Positions 14,989 through 23,717 of a stretch of DNA of 42,418 nucleotides are shown here, in pieces. The DNA is from Treponema sp. (GTDB lineage Bacteria > Spirochaetota > Spirochaetia > Treponematales > Breznakiellaceae), in NCBI GenBank assembly GCA_031268975.1, contig JAIRWM010000174.1, positions 1 through 42,418 of the forward strand, given 5' to 3'. Positions within the stretch are counted from its first letter, which is position 1, and each line of letters opens with the position of its first letter. Both the position numbers and the translations under genes were made by a program. A model generated the notes under the pieces. That model made no database searches. It was not told where the DNA came from and saw nothing but the letters and a program-made list of their open reading frames with translations.

Positions 14989-15024
14989 AGCACTGATTTA
15001 TTCAATCGAGAATAAATCAGCGCT
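14989..15024. repeat. gene-tail palindrome, copy 2
   Basis: Stem 14989-15003 with 15010-15024 around AATCGA, three bases after the serA stop. It differs from copy 1 at only two positions in the right arm. Confidence 0.85.
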
Positions 15025-15322
15025 GCTTTAACCGGGGAAGGGTTTACGGCGCAAGCCCTGAATTCTTACTTTTGTTAACTTTTTTAGTCAACAAAAATTT
15101 GCTTTTTTCTCTTCTCTTAGTATATTTATTGTATACGGTTTTTTGCATTACGTTGAAAATACCGCATATAAGAGAAAAAATTCTCACAAACGGTAAGCAG
15201 TTCTAAAATGTCCGATTTTGGGACTACAGCCCGTAAATTCACGGTTTCGATGACAAAGGTCGAGAAACCGCAAGAACCGGCCGCAAAATGACCAATTTCG
15301 CAACCGGTTCAAGGGAGAAAAC
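15025..15322. other. non-coding region with several hairpins
   Basis: No gene is supported. An 11-bp inverted repeat (15103-15113 with 15170-15180) encloses AT-rich DNA likely to hold a promoter. Further on are hairpins CGGTTTC...GAAACCG and GAACCGG...CCGGTTC just before the lytic transglycosylase gene, which may form a structured 5' leader. Confidence 0.4.
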
Positions 15323-16006
15323 TTGAATTCCAGATTACTGATATACAGCGCCGTTCTCTGCCTGACATCCTGGTTTTTAACCGGATCGTTTTCACGGTCG
15401 AAGGACAGTGAACCGGCGGAAATTCCCGCGCAAAAAGAGGCACTCCCCTGGCTGGAACCGGCTCTGTATCACACGACGGCCATGGACGCGGCAAAAGCCC
15501 CGGACCCGATATTGACCGCCTACAAAAACGGAGACAGGGAGCGGATTGTATCCTTTTTTGCCGCCCTTACCGGTTCTCCCGAATTCGCTGTGATAATCCT
15601 CAACAATGCCGCGCAGTACGATATCGCTCCCGCCCTTGCCTTTGCCCTGTGCTGGGAAGAAAGCCGGTACAACAAAAATGCCGTACATCAGAACAAAAAC
15701 GGAAGCATCGACCGGGGACTTTTCCAGCTTAACAGCCAGTCGTTTCCGGAACTTTCCACCGCGGATTTTTTTACCCCGGAGATCAATGTCCAATACGCGC
15801 TGGCCCATCTCAGGTGGTGTATAGACAAAGGCGGCTCTGAGCTTTCCGGCCTGGCGATGTACAATGTCGGCACGAACCGGGTCAGCAAAGGAGGCACTCC
15901 CAAAGCGACCCTTGACTATATCTCGCGTATTATAGGCTACCGCAGGGGCATTGAGTCCCTGTACAGCAGCAACGTAACAGGACAGCCCCGGCCGTTTTCC
16001 GGCTGA
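15323..16006 (+). CDS. lytic transglycosylase (SLT domain), secreted
   Basis: Cleaves peptidoglycan glycan strands with 1,6-anhydro product. The 227-residue protein starts with a hydrophobic segment (residues 4-21) acting as signal peptide or anchor. The SLT domain follows from about residue 90: FALCWEESRYNKNAV with the catalytic Glu, GLFQLNSQSF, and AMYNVGTNRVS. The start is TTG at 15323, supported by AAGGGAG at 15311-15317; no in-frame ATG lies before the signal sequence. It stands alone between serA and cheY. Confidence 0.88.
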   Translation: MNSRLLIYSAVLCLTSWFLTGSFSRSKDSEPAEIPAQKEALPWLEPALYHTTAMDAAKAPDPILTAYKNGDRERIVSFFAALTGSPEFAVIILNNAAQYDIAPALAFALCWEESRYNKNAVHQNKNGSIDRGLFQLNSQSFPELSTADFFTPEINVQYALAHLRWCIDKGGSELSGLAMYNVGTNRVSKGGTPKATLDYISRIIGYRRGIESLYSSNVTGQPRPFSG

Positions 16007-16083
16007 GTGTTCCGGCGGCGCGGTGTTTTTTTTGGAGGCGCTTTGTACTTTTCAAGTATATTGTCCTGTGATATTCTTAATGT

Positions 16084-16107
16084 GCTGAAACATTGGAACG
16101 TTTCAGC
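16084..16107. promoter_or_regulatory. perfect inverted repeat upstream of cheY-like gene
   Basis: GCTGAAAC (16084-16091) and GTTTCAGC (16100-16107) flank eight bases, immediately before the ribosome site. It could be an operator or a hairpin in the 5' untranslated region. Confidence 0.45.
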
Positions 16108-16119
16108 AAGAGGCAAACC

Positions 16120-16488
16120 ATGAAGACTATTTTGGTGGTTGATGATTCCCGCATTATGCGGCGTATTGTAAAAAACACGTTTGATTTGCTCAAAATACCC
16201 TGCAACTATCTGGAAGCCGGTAACGGAGAAGAGGCGCTGGGGATGCTTTTTTCCCAGCCGGTAAACATGATTCTTCTGGACTGGAACATGCCGGCGCTTT
16301 CGGGAATTGATTTTTTGAAAAAAGTTCGTTCCCGGGAAGAATACAAAAACATTCCCATTATTATGATCACCAGCGAAGCGGCAAAGCTGAACATAATAGA
16401 AGCCATCAAGGCGGGGGTAACCGCGTATGTCACAAAGCCGATAGACACCAAAGCCTTTCTGGAAAAGATATCAAAAATATCATTCTGA
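16120..16488 (+). CDS. CheY-like single-domain response regulator
   Basis: A 122-residue receiver domain with no output domain. Acid pocket Asp8/Asp9 (VVDDSR), phospho-acceptor Asp54 (LLDWNMP), the conserved Thr/Ser in MITSEA and Lys in VTKPID are all present. The ATG at 16120 follows AAGAGG; the earlier frame start at 16093 falls in the inverted repeat and has no ribosome site. It lies 21 bases upstream of a CheA-like kinase and is presumably its phosphorylation target. It may act on a motor or on other proteins. Confidence 0.92.
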   Translation: MKTILVVDDSRIMRRIVKNTFDLLKIPCNYLEAGNGEEALGMLFSQPVNMILLDWNMPALSGIDFLKKVRSREEYKNIPIIMITSEAAKLNIIEAIKAGVTAYVTKPIDTKAFLEKISKISF

Positions 16489-16509
16489 TAAAAAAGGAAT
16501 CCCGATTTC

Positions 16510-18957
16510 ATGACTTTTATAACCGTAAGCGTTCTGATCTTTCTGTCGATTGTCGTTTCCGTGTACCTTATCGTTGTTACCATAGAACGGTGCCGGAACG
16601 AGAAACGCATTAACTTTATATACTGCCTTGCGGGAATTTTCTTTTACAGCCTTGGATATTTTATCGAAATGACCGGAGGCGATACGGGAAGCGGAATTGT
16701 CGCCGTAAAACTTATGTACATTGGCTCCTGTTTTATGCCGCCTTTCTTTTTCTTTTTTGTAGCCGACTACTGTGAACTAAAAATCAAAAAACACTTTTAT
16801 AAAATCCCGATGTTGATAATTGCCGTTTTAAACTATGCATTGATAGCTACGTTTGATCATCACCCGCTGATTTATTCGGCATATCATTACAATTCCACGC
16901 AGACATTACCCGGAATACAGATTCAGCCGGGGCCGCTTTATCCGGTTACCACTGTCTTTTCATTTTTATGCATACTTCTGACCTGCGGCTTTTTAATAAA
17001 AGAACTGCGGGGAACAAAGGGCGTCCGCCGGAATGCCCTTGTAATGCTGCTTGTAGCTTCCCTGGCGCCTGTTTTTGCCCAGCTTTTATATATCCTTTTA
17101 TTATTTGTCTTTCCCGCAGGTCCTCTTACGGGAATAAATTTTACCGCCTTTGTGCTTGTTATCTCAAACGCGATTCTTTACTTTACCATCCTCAAAAATG
17201 ATCTTTTTGATTTGGCCCCAAAAGCATATTCCATAACTGTCGATCTTATACGCGATGCCTTTGTGGTTCTTGACAATAAAATGAACTATATAAGTTCCAA
17301 CAGAAATGCCCGGCAGCTGTTTCCCGATCTTGAAAATTTCCCCAAAGGAAAAGATATCCGCGATTTTGAATACTGGCCAAAAGAACTGGCCGAAGCCGGC
17401 GATCAAAACACAAACCCCGGAGACGCCGGGGTTGAAAACAACTTTACCCTGCCCCAGCGCCAGGGCCGCAATTATTCCGGCTGGATGAACGCCGTTTCCG
17501 GTGAAGACAAAAAAACAGCCGGCTGGGTTGTACTTATCCAGGATATTACCGAAACGGTCAACTTGATAAACAATATACAGGCCCAGCGTGATCAAATTTC
17601 CGCCATGCAGGATAACCTTAAAGAAGGTCTTTTTCTTATGGACAGGAACTGCGTTATACAGCCTTCGTATTCACGGGCGCTGGAAAATGTACTTTCCTGT
17701 AAAAATATTCAGGGAAAGGATTTTGTAGATCTGCTGGGCAAATCATTTGACCCCAAAGATCTTGAGACAATACGAGACTATTTTAACATGCTGTTTGACG
17801 GCCAAATGGAAACAGAAACTCTGGAAGATTTAAACCCGCTTAAGGAATTCAGCTACACGAGCATAGAAACAAACAAAAACAAAACTCTCCAGGGGCTTTT
17901 TGTCACAGTGGATCAGGGCAAGGGGGATATGCTGATACTGGGAACGTTCCAGGACATTACCGCGGAAGTTGAACTAAAAAAACAGCTTGAGGAAGAAGAA
18001 TCAAGGCGCCGGGATGAAATGCAGACGATTTTTGAGCTGATCCAGGTCAATCCCCGTGTTTTCAACGATTTTATCGAAGACGCCGATTATGAATTCAACC
18101 GGATTAACGAAACACTTAAAGAAAAGAAAACCTCCGCCCATGATGCGGTAGTAAGCATTTATCAGTCCATTCACGCGATCAAATCAAACGCGCTTGTCGT
18201 CGGGCTTGTGTCTTTTGGGGAAAAACTCCACCACCTTGAAACTACCCTGAAAGAACTGCGGGAAAAAGATCAGATTGGTTTTGACGATCTGCTCCACATT
18301 ACCCTGGAATTGAACAAACGAATGCAGGACAAAGAAAAATTCCTTGACATCATAAACCGTCTCAAGAATTTTACCGCCGGAAAAGACGCCGATATGAAAA
18401 GCGAACGGGAAGTATTTATGGAAACCCTTTCCGGGACATGCGGCAAAGCGGCGCAGTACTTTGGGAAAAAAGCGCGTCTTTCCGTTACAGCCCTTGACGA
18501 GGAAGTCATTACCGGGGAACAGCGCAGGGCGGTAAAAGAAATACTGACCCAATTGGTACGGAACTCCGTCTGCCACGGCATTGAAAGCCCCGAAGACCGG
18601 GTAAAAAAAGGCAAGGAAGAAACCGGCGGCATCAGCGTTTCTGCCAGGCTTGAAGACGGCGGCATTCATATAATCCTTAAAGACGACGGCCAGGGGCTCA
18701 ACTTCAAAAAAATAGCCGAACGGGCTTTTGAAATGGGACTTGTCAAAAACGAAGAAGACAAGGCAAACAAACAACTGCTTTCAAAAGTGATTTTTATGCC
18801 CGGCTTTAGCACGTCACAAACGGAAAGCATGCACGCCGGCCGGGGTATAGGACTTAGCCTGGTAAGCGACCGGCTCAGGGAACTTCATGGAACCATACGG
18901 ATCCAAAGCGCCGCGGATAACGGCACTTCATTCGACATCCGTATCCCCGCGCAGTAA
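16510..18957 (+). CDS. membrane CheA-like kinase: 7TM, PAS, HPt and HATPase domains
   Basis: An 815-residue sensor kinase. Residues 1-230 hold about seven hydrophobic helices, like the 7TM N-terminus of histidine kinases. Two PAS-like regions follow (about 245-355 and 360-485), then a short coiled coil. An HPt-like helical segment contains SIHAIKSNA with His555 as probable phosphosite. The HATPase has a CheA-like N box (RNSVCHGIESPEDR), DDGQG and GRGIGLSLV. CheA dimerisation (P3) and CheW-like (P5) domains are absent, so this is not an ordinary chemoreceptor-coupled CheA. It is paired with the CheY upstream and converges on the UPF0316-type gene six bases away. Confidence 0.87.
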   Translation: MTFITVSVLIFLSIVVSVYLIVVTIERCRNEKRINFIYCLAGIFFYSLGYFIEMTGGDTGSGIVAVKLMYIGSCFMPPFFFFFVADYCELKIKKHFYKIPMLIIAVLNYALIATFDHHPLIYSAYHYNSTQTLPGIQIQPGPLYPVTTVFSFLCILLTCGFLIKELRGTKGVRRNALVMLLVASLAPVFAQLLYILLLFVFPAGPLTGINFTAFVLVISNAILYFTILKNDLFDLAPKAYSITVDLIRDAFVVLDNKMNYISSNRNARQLFPDLENFPKGKDIRDFEYWPKELAEAGDQNTNPGDAGVENNFTLPQRQGRNYSGWMNAVSGEDKKTAGWVVLIQDITETVNLINNIQAQRDQISAMQDNLKEGLFLMDRNCVIQPSYSRALENVLSCKNIQGKDFVDLLGKSFDPKDLETIRDYFNMLFDGQMETETLEDLNPLKEFSYTSIETNKNKTLQGLFVTVDQGKGDMLILGTFQDITAEVELKKQLEEEESRRRDEMQTIFELIQVNPRVFNDFIEDADYEFNRINETLKEKKTSAHDAVVSIYQSIHAIKSNALVVGLVSFGEKLHHLETTLKELREKDQIGFDDLLHITLELNKRMQDKEKFLDIINRLKNFTAGKDADMKSEREVFMETLSGTCGKAAQYFGKKARLSVTALDEEVITGEQRRAVKEILTQLVRNSVCHGIESPEDRVKKGKEETGGISVSARLEDGGIHIILKDDGQGLNFKKIAERAFEMGLVKNEEDKANKQLLSKVIFMPGFSTSQTESMHAGRGIGLSLVSDRLRELHGTIRIQSAADNGTSFDIRIPAQ

Positions 18958-18963
18958 CAAGGG

Positions 18964-19524
18964 CTATTTGAAAAGTTTCCGGGCAGCGGAAAGATGGCCG
19001 CCGCGCAGAATGGTAACATCATTTGTGGTGATCATCGCCCCGGCATCGTTCCGGTAAATTTCCTCGATGAGGGATTCCTTGCCCCTGCGGTTTGCGAAAA
19101 CCATCAACACGATTTTTTCGGAATCTCTGCCCTTGGCCTGTATCACCGTAACCCCGTGTCCTTTCGAGCGGAGCATGGTCAAAAGCGCTTCGGCCTTTTC
19201 CCGGGGAACTATCGCCTGCACCAGCACTTTGCCAAGGCCGATATAATTTTCCACCATAGAGCCAAGATAAACCCCAAGGGAAAACCCTATACTGTAAACA
19301 ACGCCTTTTATGGGGGCTTCCGCGATACCGGTAACTACCCTGGCGGCTACAAATGTCCACAACACAATTTCAAAAAACGAGAGAAACGTCCCCTGTTTCC
19401 GGTATCCTTTGTTAATCAATATTTGCCGCAGCGTAGCTATGGTAACTTCGATGGCTTTTGAAAGGAAAATAAGAAACAATTCCAGCGGAGGGACTACGGT
19501 AAAAAAATGAACGAGCTGTTCCAT
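18964..19524 (-). CDS. UPF0316 membrane protein (DUF5698 plus DUF2179)
   Basis: A 186-residue protein with three hydrophobic helices in residues 10-95 (DUF5698: LFLIFLSKAIEVTIATLRQIL, FEIVLWTFVAARVV) and a cytosolic DUF2179 domain (residues 100-180) with GHGVTVIQAKGRDSEKIVLMVF. Function of the family is not established. ATG 19524 has no Shine-Dalgarno; a TTCAAG/TATGCT pair ends six bases before it. It is divergent from the asparaginase. Confidence 0.82.
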   Translation of the reverse strand: MEQLVHFFTVVPPLELFLIFLSKAIEVTIATLRQILINKGYRKQGTFLSFFEIVLWTFVAARVVTGIAEAPIKGVVYSIGFSLGVYLGSMVENYIGLGKVLVQAIVPREKAEALLTMLRSKGHGVTVIQAKGRDSEKIVLMVFANRRGKESLIEEIYRNDAGAMITTNDVTILRGGHLSAARKLFK

Positions 19525-19553
19525 GCGTCAAGCATAATGCAAATGGAGGCGAC

Positions 19554-19581
19554 TTGAACAGGGCGCGTGTTTTATTATACG
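19554..19581 (+). promoter_or_regulatory. asparaginase promoter, leaderless type
   Basis: TTGAAC (19554-19559), 16-base spacer, TATACG (19576-19581), eight bases to ATG 19590. The same TTG could be an alternative start codon, as GGAGG lies four bases before it. Confidence 0.4.
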
Positions 19582-19589
19582 ATTCCCTC

Positions 19590-20516
19590 ATGAGTTATGC
19601 CGTTATATCAACATGGAAAATGTCTTTGAATGGAGCGCTCATCGCCGGGGGTGTCCTCAAAAACGGGGGCACTACCCTTGAAGCGATCAAGGCGGGAATC
19701 AACGATGTTGAAAATAATCCCGATTATCTTTCTGTCGGCTACGGCGGGCTTCCAAACCGCGAAGGGGAAGTTGAGCTTGACGCCGCGATTATGGACGGAT
19801 CAAGCGGCCTTTTCGGGGGGCTTATGGGGGTAAAAGGCATCGCCAATCCCATAGACGTAGCCGTTGCGTTAAGCAAAAAACGACTGAACTGTCTTCTTTG
19901 CGGGGCCGGTGCGGAAAAATACGCCCGTCTCAAGGGCTTTGAATTCAAAAACATGTTGACGGAAAAGGCAAAAAAACAATGGGAAGAACAAGAGGTTAAA
20001 GACAACGAACTTCTAAGCCTTGCTTCGTACAACGGCCACGACACCGTTTGTTTTGCGGCGCGGCAGGAAAATTCCCTGGCCGCCGGTGTCTCTACATCCG
20101 GGATTTTTTTAAAAACCCCGGGGCGCGTGGGAGACAGCCCCATTGTCGGCGGCGGACTTTTCAGTGACAGCGACGCCGGGGCCGCAGCCGCGACCGGAGA
20201 CGGCGAAGACATACTCCGGGGTTGTTTGTCCCACGAAATAGTACGGCAGATGGAAGGCGGAAGAACGGCCAGGGAAGCCTGCGAGACAGCGCTTTTTAAT
20301 CACTTAAAAAAAATGGACCGTAAAAACCTCAAAGTCGGCCCGATTTCCCTTATCGCCCTGGGCGCGGACGGCAGCTTCGGGGCGGCGACGAGCCTTGACG
20401 AATTCGCGTTCATCTATACCGACAGCGACAACCCGCCTGAGGTCTGGATTGCCGGGGCAAAGACCGGCATGGAAAAAGCGGCGGCGGAACGGCTAAACCA
20501 ATACGCCAGGGATTAG
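19590..20516 (+). CDS. N-terminal-nucleophile asparaginase, N4-(beta-N-acetylglucosaminyl)-L-asparaginase-like
   Basis: A 308-residue Ntn-hydrolase that should cleave itself before Thr152 in NGHDTVCF, freeing the catalytic Thr. Upstream are VISTWKMSLNGAL and the GYGGLPNREGEVELDAAIMDG block; downstream are GVSTSGIFLKTPGRVGDSPIVGGGLFSD and AAAATGDGEDILR, typical of glycosylasparaginase. It would hydrolyse glycosylated Asn or simple aspartyl amides and isoaspartyl peptides. No signal peptide is visible, so it is probably cytoplasmic. The start is uncertain: ATG 19590 (promoter geometry) or TTG 19554 (GGAGG site). Confidence 0.88.
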   Translation: MSYAVISTWKMSLNGALIAGGVLKNGGTTLEAIKAGINDVENNPDYLSVGYGGLPNREGEVELDAAIMDGSSGLFGGLMGVKGIANPIDVAVALSKKRLNCLLCGAGAEKYARLKGFEFKNMLTEKAKKQWEEQEVKDNELLSLASYNGHDTVCFAARQENSLAAGVSTSGIFLKTPGRVGDSPIVGGGLFSDSDAGAAAATGDGEDILRGCLSHEIVRQMEGGRTAREACETALFNHLKKMDRKNLKVGPISLIALGADGSFGAATSLDEFAFIYTDSDNPPEVWIAGAKTGMEKAAAERLNQYARD

Positions 20517-20593
20517 AGTTGTTCGATAACTTCAGGTATCGAACAACTTCCACTAAAATACCGCAATTTCGCAGCCGTAAGGCGAGAAATTGC
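20517..20593. terminator. paired hairpins between convergent genes
   Basis: AGTTGTTCGATA (20517-20528) pairs with TATCGAACAACT (20537-20548), and GCAATTTC (20563-20570) with GAAATTGC (20586-20593). They separate the convergent asparaginase and ABC transporter genes. Neither has a long T tract, so a bidirectional terminator role is probable but not certain. Confidence 0.5.
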
Positions 20594-20640
20594 AGGGACT
20601 TGTGAGACAACCAACCGGGGTGTCGAACAAGTCTATTAAG

Positions 20641-21375
20641 CTATTCGCCGATATACCGCAGAAAGCGCGCTACCCTTTCGTTGTCCTTTTTCGCGCTGGT
20701 GAAAAAGTCGGCTCCTGAAACGTCAAGAACAAGACTGCCGCCTTCGAGGAAAAGCACCCGGCTTGCGACATGCTGGGCAAAGGACATTTCGTGGGTTACC
20801 ACAAGCATGTAAACACCCTCTCCGGCCAGCTGTTCCAGGATACGGAGCACTTCGCTGCTCATTTCCGGATCCAGGGCCGATGTAATTTCGTCCAGAAGAA
20901 GTATACGGGGATTCATCATAAGCGCGCGGGCAATGGCAATGCGCTGCTGTTCGCCGCCGGAAAGTTCGTTATGCCGTGATTTTTCCTTGCTTGTAAGCCC
21001 GACTTTCGCCAGATAATACCGGGCTTTTTCCATCGCTTCTTTTTTCGGCGTTCCCAGAAGATGAACGGGGCTGAGGATCAGGTTGTCAAGCACATTCAGG
21101 TGAGGAAAGAGAACCGTCGTTTGAAAAACCATACCGCAGATAAGCCGGATTTTTCTGAGGTTGCGTTTTTCCTTTACCGAAAGACCGTCTACCAGTATGT
21201 CGCCCTTGTCTATGGACTCAAGCCCGTTTATGCAGCGCAGCAGGGTACTTTTACCGGTGCCCGAAGGACCAACAATAACCGTAACCCCTTCGGAAGAAAA
21301 ACTAACGCTGAAATCCCGCAAGACCGTCAGGTCTCCGAAACATTTTGTTATATCTTTTACTTCAATCACGTCCAT
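20641..21375 (-). CDS. polar amino-acid ABC transporter ATPase (GlnQ-like)
   Basis: A 244-residue ABC ATPase. Walker A is GPSGTGKST, the Q-loop is VFQTTVLFPHL, the signature is LSGGEQQR, Walker B is ILLLDEITSALDP, and the switch His is in VVTHEM. It matches the HisP/GlnQ family energising uptake of polar amino acids. Walker B reads DEIT rather than the common DEPT. It is the last gene of the operon: two binding proteins, two permeases, ATPase. Confidence 0.93.
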   Translation of the reverse strand: MDVIEVKDITKCFGDLTVLRDFSVSFSSEGVTVIVGPSGTGKSTLLRCINGLESIDKGDILVDGLSVKEKRNLRKIRLICGMVFQTTVLFPHLNVLDNLILSPVHLLGTPKKEAMEKARYYLAKVGLTSKEKSRHNELSGGEQQRIAIARALMMNPRILLLDEITSALDPEMSSEVLRILEQLAGEGVYMLVVTHEMSFAQHVASRVLFLEGGSLVLDVSGADFFTSAKKDNERVARFLRYIGE

Positions 21376-21399
21376 CGTTTTACCCCGCTTGTTCCCGTG

Positions 21400-22062
21400 T
21401 TAGTAAGAATAATCGACCCGTTTTTCCAGGTATTGCGCCAATTTGGAAAGAGGAAAAGAAATAATATAATAAAATACAAAAACGAGTCCCCAGATCGCGA
21501 AAGGCATCAAGGTTCTTTGGGTAATTCCCGCGCCGATTTTCGCCAGGTCGGCCAGCCCGATAATGGAAACAAACGCCGAGCACTGCAGCTGGTTAATGTA
21601 CAGGGTGATCGCCGGCGGGATAAGAATCCGTATACCCTGCCGGAAAATTATTCTGGAGAACACCGAGAATTTACTGTGCCCCAGCGCGTAACCGGCCTCC
21701 CATTGAGCCTTGGGAACCGCCCTGATCGAAGTATTAACCAGGACGGCGAAAAACGCCCCGGTATTCAGCGACAGGGTAAGAACGCCGGCAGTGAACGGGT
21801 TCAGTATAATCCGTGAAACCATCGGCAGGCCGTAATAAACAAGAAACAACTGGGTTATAAGGGGTGAATTGCGCAGCGGCTCAATGTATATAAGGGGAAG
21901 GCTCGAAAGGATTTTGTTTTTCGAGGTACAGATCATCCCCAAAACAATTCCGATAGCCGTTCCGATGGCAATTGACAGAATGGTAACCGTCAATGTCATT
22001 CTGATTCCCCGTAAAAGGGCTATTATGTCGTTCGAGTTAAAACTCGTGTATTGATCAATCAT
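21400..22062 (-). CDS. amino-acid ABC transporter permease (second)
   Basis: A 220-residue HisM/GlnP-type permease with about five membrane helices, IEPLRNSPLITQLFLVYYGLP early and the EAA loop AGYALGHSKFSVFSRIIFRQ facing the ATPase. ATG 22062 is chosen because GAGGG lies six bases upstream; an earlier in-frame ATG at 22083 lies inside the preceding gene. The frame starts ten bases before the end of the other permease's reading region, so translation is coupled. Confidence 0.9.
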   Translation of the reverse strand: MIDQYTSFNSNDIIALLRGIRMTLTVTILSIAIGTAIGIVLGMICTSKNKILSSLPLIYIEPLRNSPLITQLFLVYYGLPMVSRIILNPFTAGVLTLSLNTGAFFAVLVNTSIRAVPKAQWEAGYALGHSKFSVFSRIIFRQGIRILIPPAITLYINQLQCSAFVSIIGLADLAKIGAGITQRTLMPFAIWGLVFVFYYIISFPLSKLAQYLEKRVDYSY

Positions 22063-22072
22063 GTACGGCCCT

Positions 22073-22681
22073 CTACAACACAATCTCTATGCGCTTGTTT
22101 ATTGCTTTTGCGATAAACGAAAGCAAAAACGTAAATACGCAGTACGCGACCATAATAAACAAATACATCTCAAACGGCCGGGATGTACGCGCCGTTATTG
22201 TTCTTGATATACCCATCAATTCATTCACGGTAATTGTAAAAGCCGCCGACGTGGTAAGAACCAGATTGACAAAGTTATTGGTCAGTGTTCTGAAAGACAG
22301 GCGCAGCGCGACCGGAATTATTACCAAACGGAACACCTGAAACTGCGAAAGTCCCAAAGCGGCGGCGCACTGATAATAATCTTTTTTAATCGCCAGAAGA
22401 CCTGAACGTATCGCCTCGCAGTTGGGGGCGCTTGTATTGATGCTCAGGCCGATAATGGCGGTAACCATGGGGTTTGTATTGATGCCCAGCGTAGGAAGCC
22501 CGTAAAAAAGAAAATACAGCTGTACCAGAAACGGCGTGTTGCGCAAAAAGTCAACCCAAAATGTCCCGATAATCCGCAGTACGGCAAAACGGGAACGGCG
22601 CATAAGGGCGACAATGAGGCCGAGAAAAAAGCCGAATATCAGGGTCAGCACGGCAATCAACAGCGTGTTGAGCGCGCCCAT
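22073..22681 (-). CDS. amino-acid ABC transporter permease (first); start codon uncertain
   Basis: A HisQ/GlnP-type permease with DFLRNTPFLVQLYFLFYGLP and the EAA loop AAALGLSQFQVFRLVIIPVA. The first conventional start is ATG 22681 with a weak AGGA. However the frame stays open upstream and encodes YRLNFRFLNAYWPRIG, just what this family usually has before the first helix. The only codon there with a good ribosome site is ATC at 22732-22730 (AGGGGGG six bases upstream). The gene may use a rare AUC start or carry a start-codon mutation. Confidence 0.85.
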   Translation of the reverse strand: MGALNTLLIAVLTLIFGFFLGLIVALMRRSRFAVLRIIGTFWVDFLRNTPFLVQLYFLFYGLPTLGINTNPMVTAIIGLSINTSAPNCEAIRSGLLAIKKDYYQCAAALGLSQFQVFRLVIIPVALRLSFRTLTNNFVNLVLTTSAAFTITVNELMGISRTITARTSRPFEMYLFIMVAYCVFTFLLSFIAKAINKRIEIVL

Positions 22682-22802
22682 GCCGATCCTGGGCCAGTAA
22701 GCGTTTAAAAAACGAAAATTTAACCGATAGATGGTACACCCCCCTGCCTGACCGGCGTCCGCGGTTCCCGGCCGGCGTTTGGCAGCCGGCCGGTATTCAT
22801 GA

Positions 22803-23621
22803 TTACCAAAGAGCGGTCAAAATCGCGGAATCTTCTCCCCACCATTTTTTGTAGGTTTCCTGCTGCCAGCCCTGGGTAATATTCCACGACACAAACTGAT
22901 TGACCCAGTAGAGGAACTGGGGATCTCCCAGCGCGACGCCGAAACAAATCGGGTCGGAGGTGTACTGCCGGGAAGGAGACACCAGTTTGCCGTTGGAACC
23001 CTTTGCCGCGTAATCTACCAGGATACTGTCTTCAAACAATACGTCGCATTTATTCTGATCGATCTGTAAAAGCTGTTCGGTAAAGGTATTCACATAAACG
23101 ATATTCGCGTTGGGAGCGTAGCGTAAAACAAGGTCTTCGCCGGTGGTGCCCCGGCCGACGGTAACGCTTACATTCGGACTGTTGATATCCTCTATATCCC
23201 TGAAACCGGCGCCGGCCCTGGTAAGCATTTTAATGCCGACCCTGAGGTACGGTATGGACATGCCGACAAGCTGGGACCGGGCAAGATTACCGGTCATGTT
23301 GGCGCAGACCACATCAACGCGCCCGGACTGCAGCGCGGCAATCCGCGTTTCCCCCTCAACTTCCACTATTTCAAGCTCAACTTCCAGCGCGTCCGCCATG
23401 TGCCTGGCCCAGTCGTAGTCGTAACCCGCCGGATTCCCCAGATCGTCGTAGAAACCCATCGGGATACCGCTCAGGGAAACCCCGGCAATCAGTTTGCCGC
23501 GCTCCTTGATTTGCGCGATCTTGTCGCCTCCCGCGACGGATCCTCCCGCGGCGCCGCTGTTTCCACAGGACAGCGAAAAAAACAACACAACGGTACAAAG
23601 CAGCACTAACACTTTCTTCAT
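22803..23621 (-). CDS. amino-acid ABC transporter substrate-binding lipoprotein, copy 2
   Basis: A 272-residue family-3 solute-binding protein. Signal MKKVLVLLCTVVLFFSLSC ends in a lipobox-like Cys, so it should be membrane-tethered. The mature part has GKLIAGVSLSGIPMGFYD, DYDWARHMADALEVELEIVEV, RIAALQSGRVDVVCANMT and SIPYLRVGIKML, typical for polar amino acids. AGGAGG precedes two adjacent ATGs; the second (23621) has the better spacing. It is nearly identical to the next gene upstream, clearly a tandem duplicate. Confidence 0.9.
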   Translation of the reverse strand: MKKVLVLLCTVVLFFSLSCGNSGAAGGSVAGGDKIAQIKERGKLIAGVSLSGIPMGFYDDLGNPAGYDYDWARHMADALEVELEIVEVEGETRIAALQSGRVDVVCANMTGNLARSQLVGMSIPYLRVGIKMLTRAGAGFRDIEDINSPNVSVTVGRGTTGEDLVLRYAPNANIVYVNTFTEQLLQIDQNKCDVLFEDSILVDYAAKGSNGKLVSPSRQYTSDPICFGVALGDPQFLYWVNQFVSWNITQGWQQETYKKWWGEDSAILTALW

Positions 23622-23717
23622 CATTTCCTCCTTATGAAACATAAACTGCATCTATTGGCCGACACCGGCTGTCCTGAAAAGTTTGAAAACCCTGTTCGGA
23701 CAGCCCCGTGTTCATGC

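Noticed and set aside
22551-22739. 62-residue minus-strand GTG-start ORF at the permease N-terminus
   Set aside because: It is the wrong frame over permease code; its GTG has no spacing from the G-rich ribosome site and the product is unlike any family.
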